A stretch of 64,000 nt of DNA from Mactromeris polynyma (Eukaryota; Mollusca; Bivalvia; Venerida; Mactridae): the NCBI GenBank assembly GCA_032209605.1, contig JASFXZ010000012.1, positions 4,154,001-4,218,000 on the forward strand, read 5' to 3'. Positions 22,426 to 34,300 of the stretch are shown here, in pieces (the first letter of the stretch is position 1; each line of letters begins with the position of its first letter). The notes under the pieces are model-generated. The model had not been told where the DNA came from. It saw only the letters and a program-made list of their open reading frames with translations, and ran no database searches. A program made the translations under genes and the position numbers.

Positions 22426-24113
22426 ATTAAATGAATGATAATAATAAAAAAAGAGACAAATACTTATAAAATGGTACACATAATATACCCACTATCAACA
22501 CCAACACTGAATAACCTCAATATAAAAATTACACTAAAACAACTGCTTAACATGCAATACAATAACAAAAATGCTGTTCAATAATCAAATTGTTCCCTAG
22601 CTACTAAAAGAAATGAAAATTCAAATATATACATAAATATACATTTGTGCATTTACTCAATAATCTACCCACAATGAAACCAATACAACAAAGGTCAATT
22701 ATAAGAAGTAACTTTAAGAGTATTCATGTTGGTAAGAAGGGGTCAAATACGTCAAATAGTAATTTTCGATAATGAAGACTTCAAAAAGGTGATTTTCCGA
22801 CATTTATGTTGATACAATAAGAAACAATTTAATAAACAAATGTTTACTAGTTACATACTCGCAGACTATGAATACAATATTGCCTTGTAATGTATGTCTA
22901 ACTGGTGCTTAGTATTTCTCAAAATGTCACCATCACCAAGTAAAATAATGTATTATTAAATCTAAAATTCACAGTCATTTTCATTGGACTAAATACTGTC
23001 ATGTGATTTATCACTTTGCTTGGATACAAATGTGGAGTGTAGTCAAATCAAAAGATAAACTTCAACAACAGCCAACTTGCAGCATTCTGCAACATTATCA
23101 AACCATTAACATTAACCAAGATGTGTAACCCATGTCCTCAAAAGTGTGATAACTTTATATCAGATAAAATTTTGTTCACTGGACAAAATAAATTACTTCC
23201 ACACAATAATCAGATAAACCCACTGTACATGAACACATTATCAAATATCATCATCCCCAACACATTTTATATAAATAATCACCAGAATCTTTGTTATGAT
23301 GAATAAATGTAGCAAACAGCTGAATTTACGATTCTCGTATTTTCAATAAAATATCGTGTTCGGTAGAATATCAAGCTACAAGTCATAACTAATACTACAG
23401 CAACAATAAGCCGAGCACTGAAGCCTGAACAGTGAATGACCATACATTACAAGATATTGTGACCAAAAATACTGAGGGAATCTTACTCACAGTTAAACTA
23501 GCTAGCACTTCCTTGCCCCCCCCCCCCCCTTGATGTTTTTGCGCTATTGAGAGGTGACGGTTGACATATAGGGGACTTTAAGAAAGCTGATGGTTACGAG
23601 CAGACAGGCTTTTAACTGAACTGGTCTTGTATGATTGCCAAATTGGACTTGGCCAGAATTTCTAATTTGAATTTTTCAAGGTTAGAACAACTTCGACCCA
23701 GGGGATTTTTTGACAAAACGGGAGGGATTTACATAATTAAATTAGGAGTTAGCCCCACTGCGATGCTTATACCCACTGCTCCCCTGGGAAGGCAACATTG
23801 GTATGTGTTCGAGTCTGTTACATAAAATGATTTTACATTTCATTAAGTTTATTAAATGGCCGTATGGTTGGTGTACTTGTGCACTATGGACAGGTAATTA
23901 CCACAATTTGTTGTCCAACTGGTGTTATATGATGGGTGATTTAAGACTTAGCTACAACTAAGTGCTTGCAGAGACTTTAGAATTCTACCAACTGCATATA
24001 ACATCAATACAGTGACACGTCGGTGAAATATCACGAAAACAAAATTGACCTGTGGCTACTAGGTATTTAGATATAAGAATCTGAAGAAAGCACTGATGGA
24101 AAAGGACCGATAT

Positions 24114-24240
24114 ACAGTCAAACACACTTATAATGTACTCGGTTGTAACGAATAATCGGATAGTACGTAGTAATTTTTATTCCCTGACCAAGCTCTTCTA
24201 TATTTTATTATATATCGCACAGTTATAATGAATTTGGATT
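24114..24240. mobile_element. Relic of a pogo/Tigger-like MITE terminus
   Basis: The sequence 'tatacagtcaaacac' then 'cttataatgtactcggttg' then 'taacgaat' resembles the CAGT-AAAC-(T)CG-TATAACGAAC termini of pogo-type elements. No matching right end is clear, so it is probably a fragment. Confidence 0.4.
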
Positions 24241-25327
24241 AACCTTAGTTTTGAATATAACATAGTAATTTGTGGGTCTTAAAAGGCATATTTTAACGTT
24301 ATTTAACGACATATGACGTTCTATTCAGCAGTAACTTGAAATACTGACAGGACTAACTCAGACCAATCCAAAATAATGAAAGAATTATTCTAAACTGAAG
24401 TTAACAAGCAAAAACAAACAATATTGCCACAATAAATGTTTTAACAGGGATAAGAATCTGGATATTTGTAGTTCTCATTACCGGGTACAAATTGGTGAGC
24501 TTAGAGTTTACTTTAACCAAAATTGTGTCCAAAAAACATTTATTTAAATGTTGATGGAGTCCGCCAAAAACAAAGGATTTCCTTTTTTGTTCAAATACCA
24601 TTTCAAAAATATATTTTACCCGACATGTCAGACAGATTGACAATTTTGGTTAACAATTGAAATATCATCTAATACTTGCACAAACTATTTGACAGCATTC
24701 TTACCCCTGTTTAAATCACAGAAACATGATGATATGTAAAATGTATCATGAAGTGATACATATCAGAAATGGATAAACAATACCCCACCTCACAACTTGT
24801 AGACATATGGGTGAACAAACATCCCATTTCTACAACATATGTATCTATAAAGGGATTTCATTAAAGTACATTGATGTTGTTGAAGAATTAGGATCAGAGA
24901 ATATCATAATTGAGACCAATCTCCACGGTAAGATCTCATTTTTATCCTCAACCAGATTGTAGAAAACAGAATTTTCCAGGGTATACAAGATCTCTAGATC
25001 CCTTGTCATCCCTAACACATTGATAACAATGTTTAAGCAAATCTCTTTTAGATGCATATTTATCATGGTGCTATGTTTTTGCAAATATTCAGATTAATTA
25101 TATTGTGTATGTAATAATGTATGATCACTTTAAAGATCTTATCAAACTAACTTTGAGATCATTTAAACACAAAAAATGAATGATGACTTTGGAGATAAGT
25201 CTTACAGTTTTATAACATCGGACCAAAAATATCGCCCACAACAAGTCGGACACGCACCTACAATGTTATACTCTGCCACTGAGATAAAAAGCAAGAAATT
25301 CTAGTGTTTAATATAAAGAGAATACAC

Positions 25328-25403
25328 CGAGGGTTCAGTGCAAGACTCATCTTACTCCTATATAAATACATAGGAGTTAGGATAGTCTTGCACTGAACCC
25401 TCG
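25328..25403. mobile_element. 76-bp near-perfect palindromic element, copy 1
   Basis: The arm CGAGGGTTCAGTGCAAGACT is repeated in inverted form at the other end, and pairing continues through 'tactcctat' to a small loop. The stem is about 35 bp with few mismatches. The element at 54335-54410 is closely similar to its reverse complement, including the loop 'tatgtatttatatagg'. Confidence 0.75.
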
Positions 25404-26601
25404 ACATACAAGACACAAAATACAGACATACTTACATACAAACTTCTCACAGGAGTTACTTCCCTTTATAGTAACAGTAACTACTGCAATAAGTAATATT
25501 GTAACCAAATTCTGCACATCATCTCAAATTATTTGCTTATTTATTATTGTATTTGAACAATAGTTCATTAAATTCTGCTTCAGTGACAAATACAAAGTTT
25601 TAATTCTGAACAATTATACTGTGTATTAACATTCTGATATTTTCTATGGTCATGTGATTATTGTATCTTGCGAAATCAGTGATAATGTACTGCTAGGGAA
25701 GATAAGTGCTGGAAACAGTTTGAATTACACAATTTGTGACATTTGAGGAACTATTCTACTTGCATGCAAGAGAATCTGAGAACATACAAGCAGAACAATG
25801 TGTTAATGTAACATCATCACATTTTGATTTAAATGAATATAATGCTAAGCATGAAGTTGCTGAAATAAAGCTAATGTGAACACATCCTGAACAAGAGTTG
25901 TTTGTAAAACACAAACCTCCCATCATAGCCTGTCAAAGGTAAGTGGGAATTACAATACAAACTACCATTGACCGAGAGACTACCAAACTATAGGAGTCAT
26001 TTTCTGACCAAAGACAACCACCCTATGAAGATAAGTGGCCAATGACCTTGACCTACTGATTCATCTGCTGACCATTTGCAATCATTCTGTGAAGTTTGAC
26101 AACAGTATGCCATAAAGCTGATTGATCAGAAATCAAATTGTCTACGTGACTTACTGGCATTCATGAGCAAAATAATATATACATGTACCTCTTCTTTGAA
26201 AAGAGACATAATTAGTTTCAGTAAACTTAATATGCATAAATACAGGCGGTTATAAAACAATCAGATGGACAATACGAAGTATAAACTGGTTTCCAACAAA
26301 TACGGCATAACGTAAATAACTACATGTTATAATATACAATGTATTCAAAAATATAACTTTATCTACATACACACACATACAAGCATACCTAGACTAAGCA
26401 AAACACTTCATTATAGTATTGCACAGAATACTTTGACATACATGCATCCATTCACACATGAGATATCTTCTAGCGATACTAGGTATCCTATATATACATA
26501 TAAATGAAACTACCCAACAAATGTGCTATCAGCATACAGAGCAATCTCTCTACAGTAGTCTCCCCTTAGATACAAGCTCTCTTCAGCAACAGTATATAAA
26601 C

Positions 26602-26676
26602 ATCAGATGGCTTCCTGCGTGACAGAACATATTATCAACATGAGGGAAATACTATTACACTTGGAAGCCATCTGAT
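26602..26676. repeat. Short inverted-repeat element (14-bp perfect arms)
   Basis: ATCAGATGGCTTCC at 26602-26615 is exactly complementary to GGAAGCCATCTGAT at 26663-26676, with a 47-bp AT-rich centre. It is possibly a tiny MITE or a hairpin in the putative 3' UTR. Confidence 0.6.
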
Positions 26677-28238
26677 ATCTATTTTATTATATCGAACAAA
26701 ATATAAATGAAAAACATTTCAACACTACTAACTGTTTGTTCACAGTTGTCGTCACTTTGTTGCTTGGAATAGTTGCAAGTGCAGGAAGTGACTGATTTAC
26801 AACGCATTTCAATAAGCGTCCTCCATCATGAACATGGGAAACCAGAATTGTCTATTTTTAGCCATGTGATAGTATACTATCACCCGGTGAGAAACGTACT
26901 GTCAGGGTAATAGTACAGAATGACTCATAATGAGTATATAAAAAATTTTACAAGGCAAAGTCACGTGACATGTAATAATATCAGTTTTCCGCAAGAAAAA
27001 GCCACTTTCAATTTAACCTCACTACAGGATCAATAACATAACAATAACAACCAAAATTATCTTCTCCTAAAGCGTGTACTACTGGAGAGGTTGCACTTTA
27101 TATCATACAGTTTCTTCTGACCATAAAACATGCAGTACATCACTAACAAAAACAAAACTTAATATGCTTTACTCAAAACCATACAGTTACTGTGAACATG
27201 AAGAAGTGAAAGTAATACGAATGTTTCTGGTTATTTGTACATTTATATACTTACAGTCTGTTTATATTTACTTGAATACAGTTATAAACAAACTTAAGGT
27301 GGTCAACCAATGAAAACATGCTTTACAAAATATCGGCCAATAGAAATTGTGGACACAAAAATGGTATTCTCAACTATTTTTGTATCGACAGTAAGTAGTA
27401 GTATTATAGAAATACTGATAACAGTTCATACGCTATTCAAAGAAATAACATTTCAAATTCATCACAATACATGTTGCTACAAATCTGATAGGAAACTATT
27501 TCTTTACAGAACACATTATTGGGACACTAAGGAATGCGATGTGTATACATGCATTGCATATTTACTAAATATTCACGACCATGTGTCAACTTGAAATGTT
27601 TTCCCATAAAAAACTGGACTCAACTTATGAATGTGTTACATGAAGAAGTTTGACCATATTTTAATATTTTTTCAAAGATTTGGAAAGAAAAGTCTGCAAA
27701 TAATATTCTGGTAAAACATGGTAAATTAGGTAAACTTGTTTTAAAATTGTGTTATAAAAAGAATTTTGTAAAATGAATTTCATCCAATAATAACACATTT
27801 ACCTAAACACTTTTCAGGGTATTAACAAAATTATTTTCTCAATGTAAAATGTTTCAATCATAATCAAAACACCTTAAGTTGTTATTTCAAAATATTTTGC
27901 TTTTGGAGAATATAAAACTTATAATACCAATACATACATGTACAAGGGTAATATTTTGATGAGACATTGATTTTGTTCACCGGAATAATGTAAAACACCA
28001 ACTTGCGTATGGAAATAAACAATTATCAGTTTAATAGAAAGAAATGAATATATTGAACATTAACTGTAAACAAATATATATTGATATACAAATAGTTAGT
28101 GATTATAACAACATCATCCTTAAAAGTTGTCTGTATTAAAATGATATTCAAACCACCTTTTTGGGGGTAAATAATTTTTTTCTTTGTTAAATTTTTTATT
28201 CTTTTGACACTCAAAATTCCCCATCACTCAGTAAAGAC

Positions 28239-28649
28239 CAAAACATCAGAGTCAAGGCCGTCTGAGTGGGTCTGTCCAAAACATCAGAGTCAAGGCCGTC
28301 TGAGTGGGTCTGTCCAAAACATCAGAGTCAAGCCGACTGAGTGGGTCTGTCCAAAACATCAGAGTCAAGGCCGACTGAGTGGGTCTGTCCAAAACATCAG
28401 AGTCAAGCCGACTGAGTGGGTCTGTCCAAAACATCAGAGTCAAGGCCGTCTGAGTGGGTCTGTCCAAAACATCAGAGTCAAGCCGACTGAGTGGGTCTGT
28501 CCAAAACATCAGAGTCAAGGCCGACTGAGTGGGTCTGTCCAAAACATCAGAGTCAAGGCCGTCTGAGTGGGTCTGTCCAAAACATCAGAGTCAAGCCGAC
28601 TGAGTGGGTCTGTCCAAAACATCAGAGTCAAGCCGACTGAGTGGGTCTA
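28239..28649. repeat. Tandem array of alternating 38- and 37-bp units, 11 copies
   Basis: Units read 'aaaacatcagagtcaag', then 'gccgtc', 'gccgac' or 'ccgac', then 'tgagtgggtctgtcc'. Units with 'caagg' are 38 bp, those with 'caag' 37 bp. Where they alternate, the dimer is 75 bp, so a frame stays open through most of the array on both strands (about 120 and 96 codons). No splice, start or family evidence supports translation. Confidence 0.92.
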
Positions 28650-28792
28650 TCATGCTCCACAAACAGATTTTTACAGCTGGCCTTATACATTGTAATAGTT
28701 TCTGATTATTATTATAATAATAATGAATTAGATTCAATTATGAATAAATTAATGCACAAGCTGAAATAGAAAATACCCTCGGGAAAATGGAC

Positions 28793-28841
28793 ATGAGGTG
28801 GTCTTAATATTGAGGTGGTCTTTAAGTGAATTTTTACTGTA
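28793..28841. mobile_element. Fragment of the TACAGTAAAA/'cacctcaataat' MITE family
   Basis: The sequence 'aggtggtcttaatattgagg' through 'tttttactgta' matches the right end of the elements at 42722-43098 and 45196-45378. Confidence 0.5.
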
Positions 28842-28966
28842 TTTGTATAATATCGATTGTGAAATAAGTGATTACAATTTATATCAATCACTGCCAACAA
28901 CAGCTTCCTGGATTTCAAGGAAGTACTGGCACCTAATTCAGCAATTCTGAAGATCTAAGACGAATC

Positions 28967-29050
28967 TCACTCATATACAGATTTAAACCTTGGACCTTCT
29001 GATTAAGAGTCCCGTACTCGTGCCCTTGACCACCATGCAGGCTGCATTGT
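28967..29050 (-). repeat. Degenerate tRNA-Lys-like SINE head
   Basis: On the minus strand an A-box-like 'tggtggtcaagggcacga', an anticodon-arm-like 'gactcttaatc' (as in tRNA-Lys) and a B-box-like GGTTTAAATCT occur in order. The arms no longer pair well. It is a decayed SINE, not a tRNA gene. Confidence 0.45.
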
Positions 29051-29885
29051 AGACTTAAATCCTACAAATGCCACTTTCAGTCTGTTCACTCAATGTTTAA
29101 TCAAAATGGGACTTAATAAAAGAAACCATGCAACATATAATGGCAATGCAAAGATTGGTTATGTTATTAGATTAACAAATACATCAGACATGATGGTGCT
29201 AAAAAAATATAAGTGTATAAAAATAGCAAACGCTTGAACACATATCATAGAGAACTAATTTCAAGGCAATTCACAGAAATTCTCTATAACATAACAATAT
29301 CAATAATCTTTTCAAGTATTTAAAATAGATACAATAAACATAATAAAAACACTTAAAAATGCTTACACATGTACATGTATATACACGTATTTGCCTAAAT
29401 ACTAATTTATTACTTATAACATTTTCATTAAAAACATTTGATCTTTAAACACCATTTCTATTTTTAAGAGAAACTTCACTAAAGTTGTAATAAAAGAAAT
29501 ATCTAAAATGGAGAAAACGCCTTCCAGGATAAAGCAGAACACCTTCAGTAATCAATGCCCAAGAATATTGCAGAATATGCCCAGATGTCACTCGGTAAAA
29601 TAAACATATTCTCGTTGTCATTTAATGATAAAACAGAAAAAACAAAATGGAATGAATTGATCTAAATAAAAAATTGCACAAAAGTTTTATTAAAGCTTCG
29701 AAAATATTTGTGTACATGATGAAAAAAATGATGAAATTTCCATAATCTTAACCTATAAAAAACACTGAATAATGGAATCCGACTGAAAACCTAAAACACA
29801 TAATTTTACAATTACCAACGTTCAACATGATCACACCACCAACAAACTTGTTTAACTAATCAAAGCAATAAAAATGTGATAGAAA

Positions 29886-30050
29886 AAAATGTAAACAACC
29901 TAAACATTGCTTTAAAAATATAAATATTTGCGAGGAATTGTTCGTGTAAACAGCAAGTAATTTTAAACAAATGTAAACAAACTAAACATTGCTTTAAAAA
30001 GGTAAATATTTGCGAGGAATTGTTCGTGTAACAGCAAGTAATTTTAAACA
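29886..30050. repeat. Twofold tandem duplication, about 81 bp per copy
   Basis: Two adjacent copies share 'aaacattgctttaaaaa' and 'aaatatttgcgaggaattg' followed by 'ttcgtgta(a)acagcaagtaa'. They differ by a few substitutions and one missing base. Confidence 0.85.
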
Positions 30051-30540
30051 TATTAGATGCAGAATATTTTAGTTGTTAAGATTCAGGTACAGAACAATAC
30101 AAAGTTGAGTCATAAGATAAATGTCACATCATTCACGTAATCAAGGCGATAAGTATGATGGAACGTAGCACTGAGGTCACCAGGAAAAATTGTTTGTTAA
30201 TGCACTGGAGATTGTAAGGGAGAGAACTCTAGAAGGGATAAGGTCAACAGTAAAAACTGTACAGGAAATTAAGGGAGAGAACTCAATATGGAATAAAGGG
30301 AGAGAAGCTGTGACAATCTCCTGTGCTCCTACTTGTAGTGTTTGGAGTATAGGGTGGTAAACTGAATTTTTTTTGAATTTAGAATTTAAAAAAAATAGAC
30401 ATGAAAAAAGCTTGCAAAGAAGATCACAAATATTTGAGATAGGGCCAAACTTGGTGGGTTGATACGGGTACCGACAACAAAGACTCTTAAAGGATGGCCT
30501 TATCATCAATCATTTCACAGAACCACCAAAACCACAACCA

Positions 30541-30580
30541 TAGAACTATAATAATAATAATGATAATAATAATAATCTTT
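30541..30580. repeat. (AAT)n microsatellite
   Basis: Consecutive ataat/aataat triplets with one G interruption. Confidence 0.85.
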
Positions 30581-31105
30581 GTTTGCTGAAGGCAGCTTAC
30601 AAATAATCGCAACACTAAAATAGAAGCTTCACCATACAGGCAAAACAAACATATCATACAGCATACAACTCAAAACAATAAGTACATAGCCATACTGTAG
30701 GTTGACCTCGATCCAAGATTATACGAAGAGGTTTTGTTGACCAGTCTCAAAATGCAGTTATTTCATTGGCCAATTTTAAGACCGTGCTCAGAATGAACCA
30801 ACTAAAGGCTGGAGTTTTGAGGCAGGTCGCAGACTCTGGCTAAATATTAGAATGTTATGAGAAAGTAAAAACGATACATATTGAACATCCACATTTCTTT
30901 TATCACCTAGCAACAATTCATCATGAATGGCAGTAAACTGAATCACTTGATACTTAACAAACTTAGTTCCCATAATCTACAAACAAATATACATAGATGG
31001 TAAAAATCTAATGAGTTAAAATCAGCAAGATTTGTTCACTTTGAATTTTATGTAATACTTGAAAATAAATATTTCTTCACCAAAATCTTTGATATTTCTC
31101 ACAGT

Positions 31106-31381
31106 CTACACTTCATCAGCTTCTTTGGGTGGAGTTAATTCCTTCTCCTTATCACCGTCTTTGGAACCATCACTGTCATCGTCCTGAACTTGCGTAAACT
31201 GTCGAGGTGTGTCAGCAAATCTCCGAGTGTTTAGAGTCTCAGAGCGTTCCAGAGGGTGCCTCTTTGTTACCGACAATGGTGACATTAGTGGAGAAACTTC
31301 GGTGCTGTGTCGTGATCTCGATGCGATAATATCATTTTGTTGAAGTACATCTTCATGTCCTACGGTTGATTCATGAGGCAT
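31106..31381 (-). CDS. NT5C2: NT5C2 last exon, C-terminal tail
   Basis: The acceptor attgtcag ends at 31382 and the stop TAG is at 31106-31108. It begins '[12 protein letters not shown]', the conserved start of the tail, then a Ser/Thr/Arg-rich stretch and an acidic/Lys-rich end '[15 protein letters not shown]'. At 91 residues it is somewhat longer than the human tail and diverged, as expected for a disordered region. Confidence 0.93.
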   Translation of the reverse strand: MPHESTVGHEDVLQQNDIIASRSRHSTEVSPLMSPLSVTKRHPLERSETLNTRRFADTPRQFTQVQDDDSDGSKDGDKEKELTPPKEADEV

Positions 31382-34300
31382 CTGACAATAGATAACTTAA
31401 TCATAGAATTATTCGCTCAAAGATATTATAAAGACAAGTCTATAAAGGATTGTTATACACTTCAGTATAAATTGACTTATGCCTTCATCAACAGAAATTG
31501 CCAAGTTTGCAAAAGAGAGAGAATAAGTTGCTACAGGGAGCGCCACACACGTAAGACAATCAATAAAACATAAGGCACTCGAAGAGGTTCAAGGGTACAT
31601 ACGTAAGGGAACAGGGGCGCAAGGAATGGCCGACCATATGGAATAACTAGGAGAATCAAAGAGGACAAACAGTGAAGGGGGGCAATTAATGGATGGAAAA
31701 TATCACAGGACAAGTAAAGACAGCTGGCAACAATAGGCCATAACTGGGCAGAATATAACATGAACACTATATAAAGTGAAACAATTGCACAGGGAAAAGG
31801 GAAATATAACATACATGTACATTTAAACACAAAAAAAACATTGCTTGTGGTCAGAATGTCTGGGGTGACAAAGGGAACATGGTGAAGTAACGCCAACAGA
31901 CAACCTGAAGGGCTGAAGATGGAGGTACCAGGCCCGAGAAGCACTCTCCAACAAGCCCTGGTATGTTATATGCATTCTCATAATGCCATTTCAATACATG
32001 TATGTGCAACTAAAACAGGAAATTGCAAGAAAAAATAAAACACAAAACTTAAGACAACTCACTTTTATTCTAACAGTTGTGCAAATTAAACAGTCATTAG
32101 TTTATTTTAGTTCAATAATATTGTCAGCATTTCTTGCTCACACTATTTTTAGTACATTATGTATTCTTCAATGAGCTTTTTCAGAAAAAAAGACTATGGT
32201 GAGATGCGAATCAACAACCTCATTATTTGAATAATGAATGACTATTGCCCTAATCAATTTAGACTTACCAGCATTGCAGGTGCCCTGAACACATAAGAGA
32301 ATGGATAGTGTAGCAGATTCAGGAATGAGGCAGCATAAAGATCTGCATATCTCATCACCTGGGAGGCAAAAAATGTCTGTCTGGATCCTGGAAACATACA
32401 ATAAATAAGCTATACATTGTGATGTATTATCTGATGTTTGAAAGGTACAATGTTCTGTACCAGGATTTCATCACTTCAGTAGTATCATCTGATGACATCA
32501 TCTATAAAATCTATCGCATTAAACAGAACACTAATCTTTCAACATCGATTTGAAATATAGTTTAATGTTGTAAAAATACCATATGAACGCTGATATGGGA
32601 TTTACAACCTCTTCTGTAAGGGATGTCATTTCAAGAAAATGCAGCATGCAATGTCACTATTTGCAAGCAGGAAATAATATTTACTCCATATGGTCACTTC
32701 GTATTCATATTGTCATATGGGGCAAATATTGCTTTAATACTGTCAATAGATGGTGACGTCACATGTGACGTTTTCTGGAAATGACGTCACTGAAAGAATA
32801 GGTTGGAAATCGTATAGGCTCTCATCATTATGTACTTGCATTTTAAGACATTTTGTTCTGATTCAACAGGCACTTATTCTCCATAAAAGAACATCAGAAA
32901 TGAAAAAATAACAGAAAATTATGCTACTATATCAAATATACATGTACCAAATTACCCTGATTTAGTTGATACCCTTCAAAACAAACATGCCTGTAACCTA
33001 TCCCATCTTACAAGAGGGCCTAAGATCATTGACCAAACTTTTTCTTAGATTTTAGTCCTAGCTCATATTTCGGTGAAAGATGTCAAGATAAAAATTATTT
33101 TGCATGCCAAAATAGCTAAACAATCATTTTGTCACAATTAAAACATATTGAAAATTGAAGTCACATGACTATAGGGAAAAGTAAATAGTAGGTAAAAACA
33201 GCAAAGAGAAATCACTCGAAGTGTAATCATCAATCACTGAAGGAGATATGCACATAAAAACATGTGACCATACATATATTTATCTGCCAAAGTCCATTTC
33301 ATATAAACTAATACATAGGCACAAAACCTTCCAGAAATACTAAGGAATAGACAAGCAGTAGATGTGATATCAAATCTTCTTGATATAAAGCTGAAATAAA
33401 ACAATCTGAAAAAAAACTATACGTAAAATGCAAACATGCAATTTAAGTATCGAGCTAATAAAATTGAAGATAGCATTATTCATACATTAACAAACAAAAT
33501 AATTGTTTGGTTCCACTCAAGGCACGTCTATGTAATTCCAACCAGCTCACAACCATAATGGTGTGTATAGATGTACACCAATATAAGGAAATCATTTTAT
33601 TAAATCCATTTATAATATACAATAAATACGAGGGCAGCTAAATTAGCAATCTATCTAGAGATCGTAGTTTGACAATCAGTTCCTGATTGGTTCCAAAAAT
33701 TGACCAATGGCAAGGCTACATCCTGAGACTGATCTCTAAAACTCTGACTTATAACCTTGCGCCCTGACTTATGTAATGACTAAACTATTGAATAAGTATC
33801 AAGATGCTTTGCTGCCATCAATCACCAAATGAATGAAAGAATAAGAAAATGGAACAAGAAATATAATAACGAAAGCTGATCAAGGAGTCACTTACCAGGT
33901 ACATTGTATATATATTATCATGCATATTGATAAATATTCAAATATCCCCTAACAATACTAGCAATTTCTGTTTAGAGTATTATAAACAAAGGACAACATG
34001 CTAACCGCCTGCTTCAGCCGACATACAGAAAGCTTTATTATGGGTAGGCTTAAGAAACGACATACAGAAAGGTTTATTATGGGTAGGCTTAAGAAATATG
34101 TCTGTTTTCTGTAACACACTGAACAAATATTAGGACAGTAGGACATTTTCCTTTTTAAATACATTTTCAATACTATAGAGACACTCTGATAACTCTGTCT
34201 CGACTTTCAGCTGTAAAAAAATCTTGACGGGGTAAACATTATGGCGAGTTGGGTTACAAGACACAGACATTATTTTAAGGCCCAAAAATTCAAAACCTAT

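Larger units (their letters stand above)
21895..31105 (-). other. Region 3' of the NT5C2 stop, possible long 3' UTR
   Basis: There is no supported exon in 9 kb. The plus strand is A-rich, hence T-rich in the sense of the minus-strand gene, continuous with that gene's own bias. It contains a palindromic element at 25.3 kb, a second at 26.6 kb, a 38/37-bp array at 28.2 kb, a tRNA-like relic at 29.0 kb and a twofold 80-bp duplication at 29.9 kb. Open frames here are short and unrelated to known proteins. Confidence 0.35.

Noticed and set aside
30177..30509. 110-codon minus-strand frame as a gene
   Set aside because: There is no family resemblance, no splice or start context, and the composition is like neighbouring non-coding sequence.
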